A DNA stretch of 64,000 nucleotides, taken from assembly GCA_030691545.1 (NCBI GenBank), contig JAUYEE010000200.1, positions 1-64,000 of the forward strand, read 5' to 3'. The translations under genes and the position numbers were made by a program. Shown here piece after piece: positions 36,410-47,004 of this stretch. The DNA comes from a bacterium (GTDB lineage: Bacteria > Auribacterota > JABMQX01). The first letter of the stretch is position 1; each line of letters begins with the position of its first letter. The notes below the pieces were generated by a model. The model saw nothing but the letters and a program-made list of their open reading frames with translations. It made no database searches and had not been told where the DNA came from.

Positions 36410-38625
36410 CTCTGACCCCTCCGTGCAAGGCAAAACAACGTTGCGCCATTCGCCTCAAGCGACGACTCGAATATGACGTATTCTCCCTCGCGCCAGCATT
36501 TGACCTTCTGCCCGGCAACCACGTCTATGACAATCCATTCGCCGTCGCTGACCCGCACCTTCATGTGCCCTCTGTCCTCATGTGCCCCCATCTCTTCCGC
36601 GACGACGAAGATCATGCCTTTGGCCTCGAAAGCGTAACCCTCGATTGAAGAACCTGGCGGGAAGACGACCGGGTTGCCGCATGCGGCGTTGAGGCGAATG
36701 GCGAACTCGGACATGAGCGATTCGGGAATAGCAGACGGCTCGCATGTGAACGACTCTTTTTCCGAACCAGCGCGATAACCAAAGCGAACCTCGCCCTTTC
36801 CGTTCATTCGGGGGGCATAGACCCTCGGCAAATCTCCCGGCAGACTCGCCTCGTTGTCCGCATGAACCGCACACGAAATCGGGACCTTGTGCCGACGAAG
36901 GGAGATCAGAAAACTCTCATAGAGGTCAGACCGCCAAGCTTCACCGGACTTGTCACCCGCAAACGTCCAATCCTTGCAGACAAGAACCGGCCCAACGGGC
37001 CTCTCGACGCCGATCGCTTCCATGAGCTGAAAGCATTTGTCGTGGAGACGGATTTTCTCGGCGGGCGCGCCCATTTCGCCGAGAGACCGCCAGACATCTT
37101 CCGGACCTTTCGGCGGCGAATGGGTGATCACGTGACAAAGCTTTCCGTCCGCGCCATAAGCCGTCAGCCATGCCGGTTCGAGATACCATCGCAGAATCTC
37201 ACTCTCCGTCGCGTTGCGCGGGCAGCCCGTCCATCCGACGCAGAGCCGGTGCTGTGGCGCAAATGCCTTGACGATCATGTTGGCGAACCCGTAGGGAAGC
37301 GGATTGCCGTCGGTCAGACGAAACGCGCGCCAATCATCATCCGTGCCGACGCTTATGCATCGCGACAGAATCTCGCAGAACTCCTTCGCCTCGGGCAGAG
37401 CGATGAGTTGCCGGTTCCATTCGCCATACCTCTCCCAGGCCCGCGAGTCGGCGACAATCTCCTGCACCGCCTGCACAGTCAGTTCGAGCGAGCGAAACGT
37501 CGTGTACCTCGCCACGAAATACTCAAAATGCTTCGGATATTCCTTGCACTTTTCGAGCAGCTCTTTGAACGTCTCCGCCTCGATTGTAATTCCGAACAAC
37601 TCCTTCATCCACGAAACGAAGAAGCGAAGGATTTCAGGATTGCAGCCCGTCCCGATGCCCTGCCCCATTCCCCAACCATCTCCGAGTGAAATTCGCAAAG
37701 GCATCCCTGGATGCTTCTCACTCACGTTCTCCGCCCACTCCCGCAGCATCGGTTGCAGCCTCTCGCGGAAGTAGATTTCGTTTGGCAACATGAGGTGCGT
37801 CGGGTGTGGCCGAAACCAGGGGGGAACATGGATAGTGCGGCGACTTTCATCGCTGTCGGGTCGCGGTCCGAAAGCAATGTCAAGACGGATTGGCCGGAAC
37901 GCCGGATTGAACTCGCCCCAGAACAATGCCGTCCGCTCGCTCTGCAAATCAACCATGCCGCACGCGTAAGGCGCCCAAAGCCACCACTCGCTTGGCCGCG
38001 AGCCCCTCTCGGCGTGAGCCCCGATCGCCCAGCGCAAATCAATCCCGCGAGGCGACACCCCTCCCTCCGTGACGGCTTCGTCCCAGGGAGCGGTCATTTC
38101 CACGCCGTGAACTCCGAAACCCGGTCTGAAATAACGCAGGCTTATTCCAAAAGGCGAGACCTCGTCCGCAAAATCCTTCATCCCCCGCGCCGGGCGAATC
38201 CCGTAAAACGTCCTGGAGAGCATCTCGCTGCCCGTCTCGACGTTCACCCGATATATCTCGAAATCGCCGGCGATGGGAATGTCGTACGGGCCGTACTGTC
38301 TCGGCTCGATGGGGCCGTGGTGGAGAACCTGTTCTCGTCCGGAGAGGAGGCCGATAACAACGATTCTCCCCTTACGAACAGTTTTCTCCTCTGGAATCTC
38401 CAACGTCAATCGCACCGTTTCGCCCGGGACATAGACAAAGCGCTCGGCCTCGTAGCGCCTTGCCCATTCTTCAGGTGGAAGACTCAGCAGAGGAGCAGTT
38501 GTCGGGTCGCCGATTCTCTCCGCAGACGCGTCGAGGTGGATTCTCATTTTAGACCCGTCCACGATGTTTGCACATGGGAAGAGAATCAATGTGCCAAAGA
38601 CGAGTTTCAGAAGGCGATTGTGCAT
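36406..38625 (-). CDS. Large secreted hypothetical protein (possible TIM-barrel/carbohydrate-active)
   Basis: MHNRLLKLVFGTLILFPCANIVDG leader, long conserved-looking ORF, ATGA-coupled to 35192..36409. Confidence 0.65.
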   Translation of the reverse strand: MHNRLLKLVFGTLILFPCANIVDGSKMRIHLDASAERIGDPTTAPLLSLPPEEWARRYEAERFVYVPGETVRLTLEIPEEKTVRKGRIVVIGLLSGREQVLHHGPIEPRQYGPYDIPIAGDFEIYRVNVETGSEMLSRTFYGIRPARGMKDFADEVSPFGISLRYFRPGFGVHGVEMTAPWDEAVTEGGVSPRGIDLRWAIGAHAERGSRPSEWWLWAPYACGMVDLQSERTALFWGEFNPAFRPIRLDIAFGPRPDSDESRRTIHVPPWFRPHPTHLMLPNEIYFRERLQPMLREWAENVSEKHPGMPLRISLGDGWGMGQGIGTGCNPEILRFFVSWMKELFGITIEAETFKELLEKCKEYPKHFEYFVARYTTFRSLELTVQAVQEIVADSRAWERYGEWNRQLIALPEAKEFCEILSRCISVGTDDDWRAFRLTDGNPLPYGFANMIVKAFAPQHRLCVGWTGCPRNATESEILRWYLEPAWLTAYGADGKLCHVITHSPPKGPEDVWRSLGEMGAPAEKIRLHDKCFQLMEAIGVERPVGPVLVCKDWTFAGDKSGEAWRSDLYESFLISLRRHKVPISCAVHADNEASLPGDLPRVYAPRMNGKGEVRFGYRAGSEKESFTCEPSAIPESLMSEFAIRLNAACGNPVVFPPGSSIEGYAFEAKGMIFVVAEEMGAHEDRGHMKVRVSDGEWIVIDVVAGQKVKCWREGEYVIFESSLEANGATLFCLARRGQR

Positions 38626-38884
38626 TGCTGACGGCATTTGGAATCTCGGGGAGGGGCCACGAAGAGCACGAAGGTGCATACCTGCCGCCATGGTTCGTGT
38701 TCTTCGTGTCCGTCGGGGTTCGGTGTCCAATTATAGATTGCTCCCGCTCTCACCTTGAAGACAAGTTCGTGTTGTGAATTCCCAATTCCAGTATAACAGT
38801 GCCGCGCGAAGGCGACGGTGTCAAGAGGAGGAACGTCGGGGAGGGTCGTGCTGTCGAAAGAGGATGCAGGCGGGGACGCCTGCG

Positions 38885-41800
38885 CTACGGCGAGAGGCGT
38901 TTCAGCGTCGCCATTGTATCAGGGTCCACTTGAATCCCGAGCGCTTTGGCGCGCTTGACTACTTCCCATGCCTCCTTGAGGGCGCCTTTGTCACAGTATA
39001 TTTTAATAAGCATTTCGTAGCCGGGAGCGAAAGTAGGATTGTGCCGAAGCCCTTCCTCGATTTCCCGGATCGCCTCATCCGTCTCTCCCTGCCGATAAAG
39101 AACCCACCCGAGGCTGAGGTGTGCGCTTTTGTGCGCAGGCATAATTCGAATTGCCTCGCGATACTCCCTTACTGCTTCCGGGATATTTCCCATTTTCACG
39201 CAAAGATTGCCGAGATTGTGGTGCGCGTTCACAAGGTTCGGGTTTAAGGAGATTGCCCGCCGATATTCCTCAGCGGCTTCTTGTTGTTTGTTGAGCCGTT
39301 CAAGAGCTACGCCCATGTCGCTATGAAAGAGAGCGGACTGTGGATTAAGCTCGATGGCTTTTGCGAGAGAGACCAGAGCCTCCGCGTTCTTGCCCTGTCT
39401 CAGGAAAGCCTGCCCCAGGTTTGCCTGGGTTTCAGCACTGGCGGGGTTCAGAGCAACTGCTTTCTGAAGAATGCGGATGGCTTCGTCGAACCGTTCCAGT
39501 CTCAAGAACACGTCTCCGAGAGCTTGCAGGGCCTCCACATGCGCTGGCTGCGCCTTGATCGCCTCTTGGAGCGCCGACACGGCCTCGGCGTCCTTCCCGA
39601 GTTGCTTCTTCTGTAGCCCAAGGTTGTAATAGAAGGTCGCTGCCGTGGCGGGATTCTGGGCCAAGGACTGAGAGAACTTCTGGATTGCCGCGTCCGGTTT
39701 GTCCTGCATCCCCATGGCGAGGGCCAGACTTGACCATGCCAGATTATTGGTCCTGTCCAGGGAAACCGCATGCATCCCCAACCCGACTGCACGTTCCACC
39801 TCCCCCGCCAGAGCGAATCCCCGGCACACTACGGCGCACGCATAAGCGTTTCCGGATAGCCCGAAGAGCACCATTTCCGCTCGCGTTTTGCCTGTGGGCG
39901 GCACGGGGTCTTTCACTGCCGCCTCGTAATTCTTGTCCTCAAGGAGGCAGATCAGGGCTTCCAGTTGAATCACCGCGTCGTTCGGGTCGGCTACGTCGCT
40001 CAGTGCGACAATTTCTCGACGGAGAGACGGGGTGCGAACCTGGGTCAGGATGTATCTCAAGAAGTCCGGTTCTGGCGGTCTGATACGCAAGGGCTGCATG
40101 TCCGTGCGCTGGATGGACTCCTGTTCGCGAAAGGCTTCCCGCAACTGCGAGACGCGTGGGTCTTTAGGCGCCAGAGCGAGCGCCCGCTCCAACATACGAT
40201 GGGCCTCCGCCACGAACCCTTTCAGAAACCAGGTCTGCGCCAGTCCGAGCATCGCATCCACGTGAAAGGGGTTGACCATGAGAATCTTGCCATAGTTCTC
40301 TTCGGCATGGTCTAAAGCCCCTCCTGACAACAACAACTCCGCGGCAACCTCACACTGGTCTTCGAGAATCATCCCCGTTTTCTGCTCGACCGAACCCAGG
40401 CGAAGGTGGATTGCCGAGGCGAGGGGGTTGCCCTGTCGGCAGTAGTACCGCGCCATGGCAAGGCAAGGGTATTTCACCTCCTTGACCATCGGCGCGAAAA
40501 AATAATGAAGCGCGAGGGGTAATCGCCCTTCTGCGAGGTATGCCTTGCCGGTCTCGTACAGCGCGGTTTGGCTTTCTTCGTTCAACGCCGAAACGTAGTT
40601 CCAATAGGTAAGAGGCGACCTCCCGCGAGCATTGAGCTGCACCGTCCGCCAGCCGAGGAATAGGATAAAACCCAGTAACGCTGTCTGGATGCCAGTCCTC
40701 AAATGGCGAAGCCGCGACCGTTGAGCCAGTTCGTGCATCCCCGCCAGAAACAGCGCGAGCCCTGCAACGGGAAGGTAAAGATAGGACCAGGAAACGTACT
40801 GCGGAACACGATTGTACGCCACGGATGCATAGGGAATCATCGCAACATAGACAAGCAAAATGCCGACTGCCGCCCACTGCTTTTTCACCAGAGCCACCGT
40901 CGCACCCACCACAAGGGCGGCATTCATCCCAGCCCAGAGAAGGAACTGGCTATCGCTCCACCGATAAATCTGCCGGACTGTCTCGTGGAGCACGATAGGG
41001 ATGCCTCGTGTTAAAAGCAGCCCACCTGCGTATTGGCGTGTTGCCCCGGTCACGGAGAAAAGCCCATGCCAGAATGACCCTTTGAACACTGCAACGTACT
41101 TGTAGTGAAGCGGGTGAGGCGTCCGCCAAAGCCAGAAAGGCAGAAGCAACAGAGGAATTACGGCGAACGGCAACATGCGGAGCAGAGAATGTTTCAAACC
41201 GGATCGGCGATAAGCAAGCTCGTATCCCAGAAGGATCACGCCCAGAGGGTGAGATAGCCTTGCCGTCACGCATCCGAGGAAGAACAGGACCACCGCCGCC
41301 GCGTAATAGTATTTCTTTCGCGTTCTCGAGAACGAGAGGTAGCTTTTCAGACAACATAGAGAAAGCGTCAACCCAAACAGAATGTGGAACTGGTTGATGT
41401 CGTTGACAATCACTGTGCACAAGGGGTGCAGGGCGAAAACCGCTGCCGCAGTCAGCCCAACGGACAGCTTCGGGGTGAAATGCCGCACAATGGCAAATAC
41501 GAGAAGAGCGTTGGCCATGTGAAAAGTTAGCAGCCAGATGTGCCAGAAGAAAACGCTGTCTGCCGACACGAAAGTCCGCGCGAACGCCAGGAGGACGTAG
41601 CCCAACGGGCGAAACTGCCCCGAAGAAAACAGGAGGAAATCTCGCGAAAGAATGTGGGGGATGTTGCCCGCATGAGCCAGAACAGGAAGTCGGAGGACGC
41701 TGTCCTCGCTGGAGATGAACGTCGGAGAGAAAAGAGCAACGGAGTAGATTGCGGACAGCGTCACGGCGGTCGAAACGGCGAGAAGAAACCACGGGCGGGC

Positions 41801-41893
41801 GCGCAACTTCGCGATAATCGGCCGTTTTGCGCTGGGCGCTGTCGCTCCCCCGGAAACGGCCGGCTTGAGCTTCTTCTCCCTCCTCCTCGACAT
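38885..41893 (-). CDS. Polytopic membrane (TMTC/PMT-like) N-terminus with C-terminal TPR array
   Basis: N-terminal hydrophobic helices, then repeats ALGDVFLRLERFDEAIRILQKAVALNPASAETQANLGQAFLRQGKNAEALVSLAKAIELNPQS... Confidence 0.85.
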   Translation of the reverse strand: MSRRREKKLKPAVSGGATAPSAKRPIIAKLRARPWFLLAVSTAVTLSAIYSVALFSPTFISSEDSVLRLPVLAHAGNIPHILSRDFLLFSSGQFRPLGYVLLAFARTFVSADSVFFWHIWLLTFHMANALLVFAIVRHFTPKLSVGLTAAAVFALHPLCTVIVNDINQFHILFGLTLSLCCLKSYLSFSRTRKKYYYAAAVVLFFLGCVTARLSHPLGVILLGYELAYRRSGLKHSLLRMLPFAVIPLLLLPFWLWRTPHPLHYKYVAVFKGSFWHGLFSVTGATRQYAGGLLLTRGIPIVLHETVRQIYRWSDSQFLLWAGMNAALVVGATVALVKKQWAAVGILLVYVAMIPYASVAYNRVPQYVSWSYLYLPVAGLALFLAGMHELAQRSRLRHLRTGIQTALLGFILFLGWRTVQLNARGRSPLTYWNYVSALNEESQTALYETGKAYLAEGRLPLALHYFFAPMVKEVKYPCLAMARYYCRQGNPLASAIHLRLGSVEQKTGMILEDQCEVAAELLLSGGALDHAEENYGKILMVNPFHVDAMLGLAQTWFLKGFVAEAHRMLERALALAPKDPRVSQLREAFREQESIQRTDMQPLRIRPPEPDFLRYILTQVRTPSLRREIVALSDVADPNDAVIQLEALICLLEDKNYEAAVKDPVPPTGKTRAEMVLFGLSGNAYACAVVCRGFALAGEVERAVGLGMHAVSLDRTNNLAWSSLALAMGMQDKPDAAIQKFSQSLAQNPATAATFYYNLGLQKKQLGKDAEAVSALQEAIKAQPAHVEALQALGDVFLRLERFDEAIRILQKAVALNPASAETQANLGQAFLRQGKNAEALVSLAKAIELNPQSALFHSDMGVALERLNKQQEAAEEYRRAISLNPNLVNAHHNLGNLCVKMGNIPEAVREYREAIRIMPAHKSAHLSLGWVLYRQGETDEAIREIEEGLRHNPTFAPGYEMLIKIYCDKGALKEAWEVVKRAKALGIQVDPDTMATLKRLSP

Positions 41894-41895
41894 CA

Positions 41896-43734
41896 CTATA
41901 GCCTTGTCCCGGAAGACGCGGCTGCTCTTTCGACAACGGTGAGCGGTTTCCGTTCGACCCGGATGGCATCGAATAAATCCGCTTCGCTTACGCCAGGGTC
42001 ATGAGCCACGAACTCCGGGATGTTGAAGCTCGCGTCAGGTCTCTCTTTCACGGGCAGGGGGATTGCCGGAGAGGCGTGCCCCTGGTCGTCAATGTGAGTC
42101 AAATAGAGGTACGCATAGACGCCGCCATCCCGTTTGGATGCGAAGACCAGCCACCGCCCGTTGGAACTCCAACTGTGCCACGAATCCGCTGCGTACGGGG
42201 CGTTGCATTCCAGGTGATGCGCCGGCCCCTGCAAGCTGCCTGGCTTGAGATAAATGTCGCTCGAGGAACGTATCAGGTCTCCGCCATCCGACTGGCAGAA
42301 GGACAGCCATTTCCCGCCCGGTGAGAAGTGTGGGAAGTAGTTGCTTCGGCCATTAGCCGCGGCGCCCTCGATGGGGCGGGCGACCGCTTCCCCGCCGCCG
42401 TCCAGTGACAAGGTATGCAGGTCGAAACACATGAAGGCCGGGTGGGCGCCGACGGGAGCCTGCGAGAAAACGATCGAGCCGCCGTCCGGCGTCCAGCAGG
42501 GGTAAATCTCTAACAGGTTCGGGTCGGACGCTCCGGGAAGAAGGTAGGCTTCGTTTCGGACGAGGTCGTAGATGGCAATGTCCGAGGTGGACATGCCCGC
42601 GAGCTGCGTCTCGTAAAGAATCGGCTTCAAGGCGACGATTTTCTGGTTGGCGGAGAAAGCCAGCTTCTGGCCGTCCGGCGACCAGTCCATGAACGTGGTC
42701 ATCTGAATCTCGAAAGGCAACTGAACCCGGTATCCGCTTTGCCGGTCAATATCATAGACCCCAAGATACACGGGCAGCTTCTGTCCCGCTGCGGCAAGAC
42801 TTCGGATCTGGAGACTGAGCTTGCCCGTATTCCCCTTCTTGGAGGAAAAGCAATGGCAGTTGATGCAGTACTTCCGTCTTGCTGAGAGGAAAAGCCTCGG
42901 TTCGTCCTCTCGAATGTCGCGGACGAAGATATCGGGGGTCTTTGAGGAACTGAACGGCGGAGCCACCAGGCGATAGACGACGTAATTATCGGCAGAGTCC
43001 TTCGATATGCGAAGGCGGACAGGCTCTGAGGCTTGAATCACCACGTTCTTCCCACCGTTCTCTGCGAGACAAACGCCCTTGACTTGCAGCCGCGCGTCGG
43101 ATGTGACGGCTTCCTGGCATAGCTGCCGCCACAGCTTCTGTGGGAAACGCCATCTCCTCTCGCGGGTAACGAATGTGAATCTCTGCGGGCTGTTCCCGAC
43201 TTCTACTGCTACCTGCCAGACGTCATTCCGAGGGTCCTCCCATTCCACGTAAGGAGGACAAAGATTCGGTGGGAAAACGCTGCCGTCCTCCGGGTACGTG
43301 ACTTGCAAGGTGCGGGAGGGAATGCGGTCGCGGTACACGGAGGGTGAACGAAGGCGCGCCACTGGCGTGGCTCCTGTCGTGCCGTCCAGCGATTCTTCTT
43401 CCGAGTACTTGCGTAGGGCCTGGTTGACTTCTTCTCTCGATTCGCCGTCCACCCAGGGGATTTCCCCCTCGCCAGCTTTCGTGGCAAACTCGGAGGTTCC
43501 CGAAAGCGACTGCACGGCAGGCTTGTCCTCTTTGGCAAGGTAGTCCGTGAGGTCGTAAACCGCCCGCGGGTAATACGTGGGCTGTTCCCGTTTGCAGAGA
43601 GAAGTCGGTCCCTGAAAGAGGCTGGCAAGCCTTGCGTTCCGGATGGCGTGCGCTACGACCAGTCCCGTCGTGCCGAGCGATGCGGCAATCGCGCCGGAAA
43701 TCACAATCTTAAGGGGGGGCGAGAGGCGCCTCAT
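41896..43734 (-). CDS. TolB/PD40 beta-propeller protein with c-type heme motif
   Basis: PD40 units (FMDWSPDGQKLAFSANQ, YPCWTPDGGSIVFSQ, FPHFSPGGKWLSFCQ, WHSWSSNGRWLVFASKR) and CINCH (ARRKYCINCHCFSSKKG). Confidence 0.8.
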   Translation of the reverse strand: MRRLSPPLKIVISGAIAASLGTTGLVVAHAIRNARLASLFQGPTSLCKREQPTYYPRAVYDLTDYLAKEDKPAVQSLSGTSEFATKAGEGEIPWVDGESREEVNQALRKYSEEESLDGTTGATPVARLRSPSVYRDRIPSRTLQVTYPEDGSVFPPNLCPPYVEWEDPRNDVWQVAVEVGNSPQRFTFVTRERRWRFPQKLWRQLCQEAVTSDARLQVKGVCLAENGGKNVVIQASEPVRLRISKDSADNYVVYRLVAPPFSSSKTPDIFVRDIREDEPRLFLSARRKYCINCHCFSSKKGNTGKLSLQIRSLAAAGQKLPVYLGVYDIDRQSGYRVQLPFEIQMTTFMDWSPDGQKLAFSANQKIVALKPILYETQLAGMSTSDIAIYDLVRNEAYLLPGASDPNLLEIYPCWTPDGGSIVFSQAPVGAHPAFMCFDLHTLSLDGGGEAVARPIEGAAANGRSNYFPHFSPGGKWLSFCQSDGGDLIRSSSDIYLKPGSLQGPAHHLECNAPYAADSWHSWSSNGRWLVFASKRDGGVYAYLYLTHIDDQGHASPAIPLPVKERPDASFNIPEFVAHDPGVSEADLFDAIRVERKPLTVVERAAASSGTRL

Positions 43735-43971
43735 CTGTCTTCTGTCCTTTCGGCAGGCTGGAAGCCTGCATTACAATCCCGGAGAGCGTTGTACTGCCTT
43801 GTCGTGGTCCAACACTTCAACTTAACGATGCCGCGCGAGGAAGCCCGGCGTCAAGCGGATTTCGTTTCTGGAGGGAAAGCCCCGAGCTGGGGAGAGGTTT
43901 CTGTTCTGGGTTTCGGCGCCAGCGCGCGAAGAACTCATCCCGCGGGAGACCACCACAGCGGTCGCCGCGAG

Positions 43972-45981
43972 TCATTGTCCCTCCCACGGACCGACGTTAT
44001 ATCGAAAAGAGTATCCGTTTGCGGGGTCGCGAATCCGAAGCGTTGCCAGATACTGCGGGGAGGTCTTCACGGCAAGCTGGATCTTTGTGGGGACTTTCTC
44101 CTTCGGAACGAGGTTTGTCAACGAGGAGAAGCTCAGGGCACCGACCATCTCTCGCGACGATGTGTTCACCGCATACAACTCAATTCGGTCGCTGAAGTAC
44201 CGTATCTCGACCTCGTATCCGGTCGCACCATCTTTCTCGACGCGCAGCGGAATGTGCTCCATCCCCGGCGGTTCCACGCGCCGGAACTGGTAGGAAAAGG
44301 AGGACTTCTCGCCCGGATTCACCAGCTCGAGTGTTGCGACGGTGTGAAAAGCCCCGTCCGGGGGTATCGCAGCTCTGCGGGGCATCTTCTCCATCGGGGC
44401 AACATTCTCCAGGCGTGAGAATGACAGCTCCAATCCGATCACCTGTCCGTTGTCGCGAACCGAACCGGTGCGAAAGACGGCTAAATCCCCCGCGGCTGCG
44501 CCGCTTTCCGCTTCCGTGGGGAGGGGCTGTGCCGTTTTGTTGGACGCAAGAAACTCAATGGACTTCGCGTAATAGCGGATCTCCGTATTGTATTCCTCGT
44601 AGTACCGCCCTACTATCCGCCACGGAGTTGTTTCTTTCTGCGTGATACGGCTCGTTCCGTCTTTTTCTGATAGAAGGATCAGTTCCTTTGCCGGCTGGAT
44701 GAACGTCCCCTCCGACGACAGAAAACCGTACGGCATCGAGACGCACTGACCGTCTTCATACCCGAGGATGTCGAAGTGGAGGTGGGGGCCCCGGGAGTAG
44801 CCGCTGTTGCCAGAAAGCCCGATAGCGTGCCCGCGGCCGACAAACTGCCCGAAAGAGACCCGTGCCCCGTCCGTGGTCAGATGAGCGTACACGGCGATCG
44901 TCCCATCGGCGTGCAGAACGAGGATTTCATTTGCCATTTCCTTCGGCGCCGGCTTGTCGTCCGGATTGTTCGGATTCTTCTGAATCACACCCACGACAAT
45001 GCCATCCCTCACCGCCGCCACCTCGGATCCCAGCGGCATCGAGAAATCCACCGCGTGCTTGGATCCGGGGGTATTGTGCGAGAACGCGCCTTCCGGCCCC
45101 TGCCAGATGAGATAAGCCTGGTCCGCCGGAAAAGGCAGACCGTAGCCGTATTTCCCGTCCAGGGAGAACCGGTACTCGTCGGGCACCGCAACTGTGGGAA
45201 AAGTCGTGATAGCGGCATGCCCCACTATCTCCCCTGCATCGTCGGCTCGCTTCACACTGTACCGCCAGGAATACCTGAAGGCAGAATCCCCCACCACCTG
45301 GAGCACGCAGAGAGGAAGGGGAGCCTGGCTCGGGGGGACGATGCTGTGGAGCGGCAACGGCCGGTCGGGCTTTAGCAATGCTGGCAAGTCCATATCAAAC
45401 CACAGAAGCACCGAGAACGACGCCTTGTTCACCACATAGAGCTCGATTCGATTTCCTTTCCTATCGGACGTAATGTCAAGGAGCTTCTCCAGTTCGGCCC
45501 CTGCAACAGGGGCAGACGGAGCCGCCGGAGCTATACCGGACTCCTTCTCGGGTGATACCTTCCAGGCGCCGTCCACCTTCACCAGCCCCACCTCAAGCGT
45601 CCGGTTGTGCTCCGGGTTGCGAAACGTGAGCGCGACCTCCGCGGACCCCTTCGTCGGTTCCACATCCCACCCTTCAATCTTGTAGCCTGCGAGGGAAGAC
45701 CTCGAGGACGTCCACTCGCGAATGAAGCGGGCACGCGCTTCTTCGTTTGGGAAAACTGCCAACTCCGCCGCTTGTCTCGGACCGGCGCCCAAAAGTCTGT
45801 CAAAAAAACCTGCAACAGCCTTGTGGGGAGAGTACGGAGGGAAGGTCGCTTCTTCCGCGCGCGCGGACAGCGGCCCGGCAGCAAATACCGCCAGAGCGAG
45901 AACGTAGCCGAGGTAACAACCGTGCTTGCGAAACCGAACGGGGAGCGCGCTCAACATTGACTTCACAACATCCTTTTTCAA
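43972..45981 (-). CDS. M23-family metallopeptidase with flanking Ig-like repeats
   Basis: GSKHAVDFSMPLGSEVAAVRDGIVVGV ... GHAIGLSGNSGYSRGPHLHFDILG. Confidence 0.88.
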   Translation of the reverse strand: MKKDVVKSMLSALPVRFRKHGCYLGYVLALAVFAAGPLSARAEEATFPPYSPHKAVAGFFDRLLGAGPRQAAELAVFPNEEARARFIREWTSSRSSLAGYKIEGWDVEPTKGSAEVALTFRNPEHNRTLEVGLVKVDGAWKVSPEKESGIAPAAPSAPVAGAELEKLLDITSDRKGNRIELYVVNKASFSVLLWFDMDLPALLKPDRPLPLHSIVPPSQAPLPLCVLQVVGDSAFRYSWRYSVKRADDAGEIVGHAAITTFPTVAVPDEYRFSLDGKYGYGLPFPADQAYLIWQGPEGAFSHNTPGSKHAVDFSMPLGSEVAAVRDGIVVGVIQKNPNNPDDKPAPKEMANEILVLHADGTIAVYAHLTTDGARVSFGQFVGRGHAIGLSGNSGYSRGPHLHFDILGYEDGQCVSMPYGFLSSEGTFIQPAKELILLSEKDGTSRITQKETTPWRIVGRYYEEYNTEIRYYAKSIEFLASNKTAQPLPTEAESGAAAGDLAVFRTGSVRDNGQVIGLELSFSRLENVAPMEKMPRRAAIPPDGAFHTVATLELVNPGEKSSFSYQFRRVEPPGMEHIPLRVEKDGATGYEVEIRYFSDRIELYAVNTSSREMVGALSFSSLTNLVPKEKVPTKIQLAVKTSPQYLATLRIRDPANGYSFRYNVGPWEGQ

Positions 45982-46050
45982 AACGAATTAACGAAAGGTG
46001 GCGTTCACAGAATCTTAGTCACGTTATCTACTTGAACGCTCGCAGGGAGA

Positions 46051-47004
46051 CTATGGTTCAGGACAGGACAAGATGTAGCGAATCACGTCATCCATCCGTG
46101 CCGTCGCCAGAGCAACGGTCGTGTCGGCTGCCCCATAATACACACGAAGCTCCCCCGTTTTCTTATCGAGGATGGCGCCCGTCGGGAACGTGACCTGCGG
46201 CGCATCCCCCACAAGCTCGTAGGACTCCGACGGGCCAAAAACCCATTCATCGCTCCGGCGGAGAATGTAACTCGGATTGTCGAGGTCAAGAAGCGCCAGC
46301 CCAACGCGATAGATGTTCCGTCCCGCCGTCACTCTCACCCCGTGGTAGATGATCAACCACCCTTCCGGGGTCTCGATGGGCTGCGTGCCAAGTCCCACCC
46401 GATGGCAGTCCCACTGACCGCTCCGCGTGGGGAGAAGCATCTGATGGTCGCCCCAGTGTTTCAGGTCCGGCGAGAACGCCAGCCAGATGTGTGCTTCTCC
46501 GCGGATGATTGGCCGATGAATCAGGGCATACCGCCCCTCGAAACGGCGCGGAAACAAGCAGGCATCCTTATCCTCCGGCGGCACGAGCGCTCCAAACCGA
46601 TAGAACTCGCGGAAGTCCGGAGTCAGCATCAGCGAAACGAGGGGCCCGCCTTCCGAGAACGAGACATACGTGATCGCGTACTCCTGGCGGTCCTCCAGCC
46701 AGACGATGCGCGGGTCCTCGATGCCGAAGTTGCGCTCCTTGGCGGAGGTGTCGGGGGCCAGCGTCGGCTGTTTGTCAATCTGCCAGTTCGTCTTGCCGTC
46801 GGCGCTTCGCGCAAGGGTGAGGTGCGAGAATCCCTCCATATCCTCCACCCGCACCAATAGGAGAGTCTCACCGTTTAACTCCGTAGCCGCCGGATTGAAG
46901 ACGGCATTTGCCGGATAAGGCCAATCCCTCGGTGTCAGGATGGGATTCTTCTCGTATCGTTGGAATAAAGGACTCGGTTTGCGGAAAGACTTGCGTTCAT
47001 CCAT
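46051..47004 (-). CDS. GH130-family glycoside phosphorylase/hydrolase
   Basis: RYEKNPILTPRDWPYPANAVFNPAATELNGETLLLVRVEDMEG, IEDPRIVWLED, VYYGAADTTVALATA. Confidence 0.9.
   Translation of the reverse strand: MDERKSFRKPSPLFQRYEKNPILTPRDWPYPANAVFNPAATELNGETLLLVRVEDMEGFSHLTLARSADGKTNWQIDKQPTLAPDTSAKERNFGIEDPRIVWLEDRQEYAITYVSFSEGGPLVSLMLTPDFREFYRFGALVPPEDKDACLFPRRFEGRYALIHRPIIRGEAHIWLAFSPDLKHWGDHQMLLPTRSGQWDCHRVGLGTQPIETPEGWLIIYHGVRVTAGRNIYRVGLALLDLDNPSYILRRSDEWVFGPSESYELVGDAPQVTFPTGAILDKKTGELRVYYGAADTTVALATARMDDVIRYILSCPEP

Noticed and set aside
38564-38777. Small + strand ORFs upstream of 36406-38625
   Set aside because: They overlap the N-terminus of the minus gene and a CTTCGTG-type repeat; no SD support.
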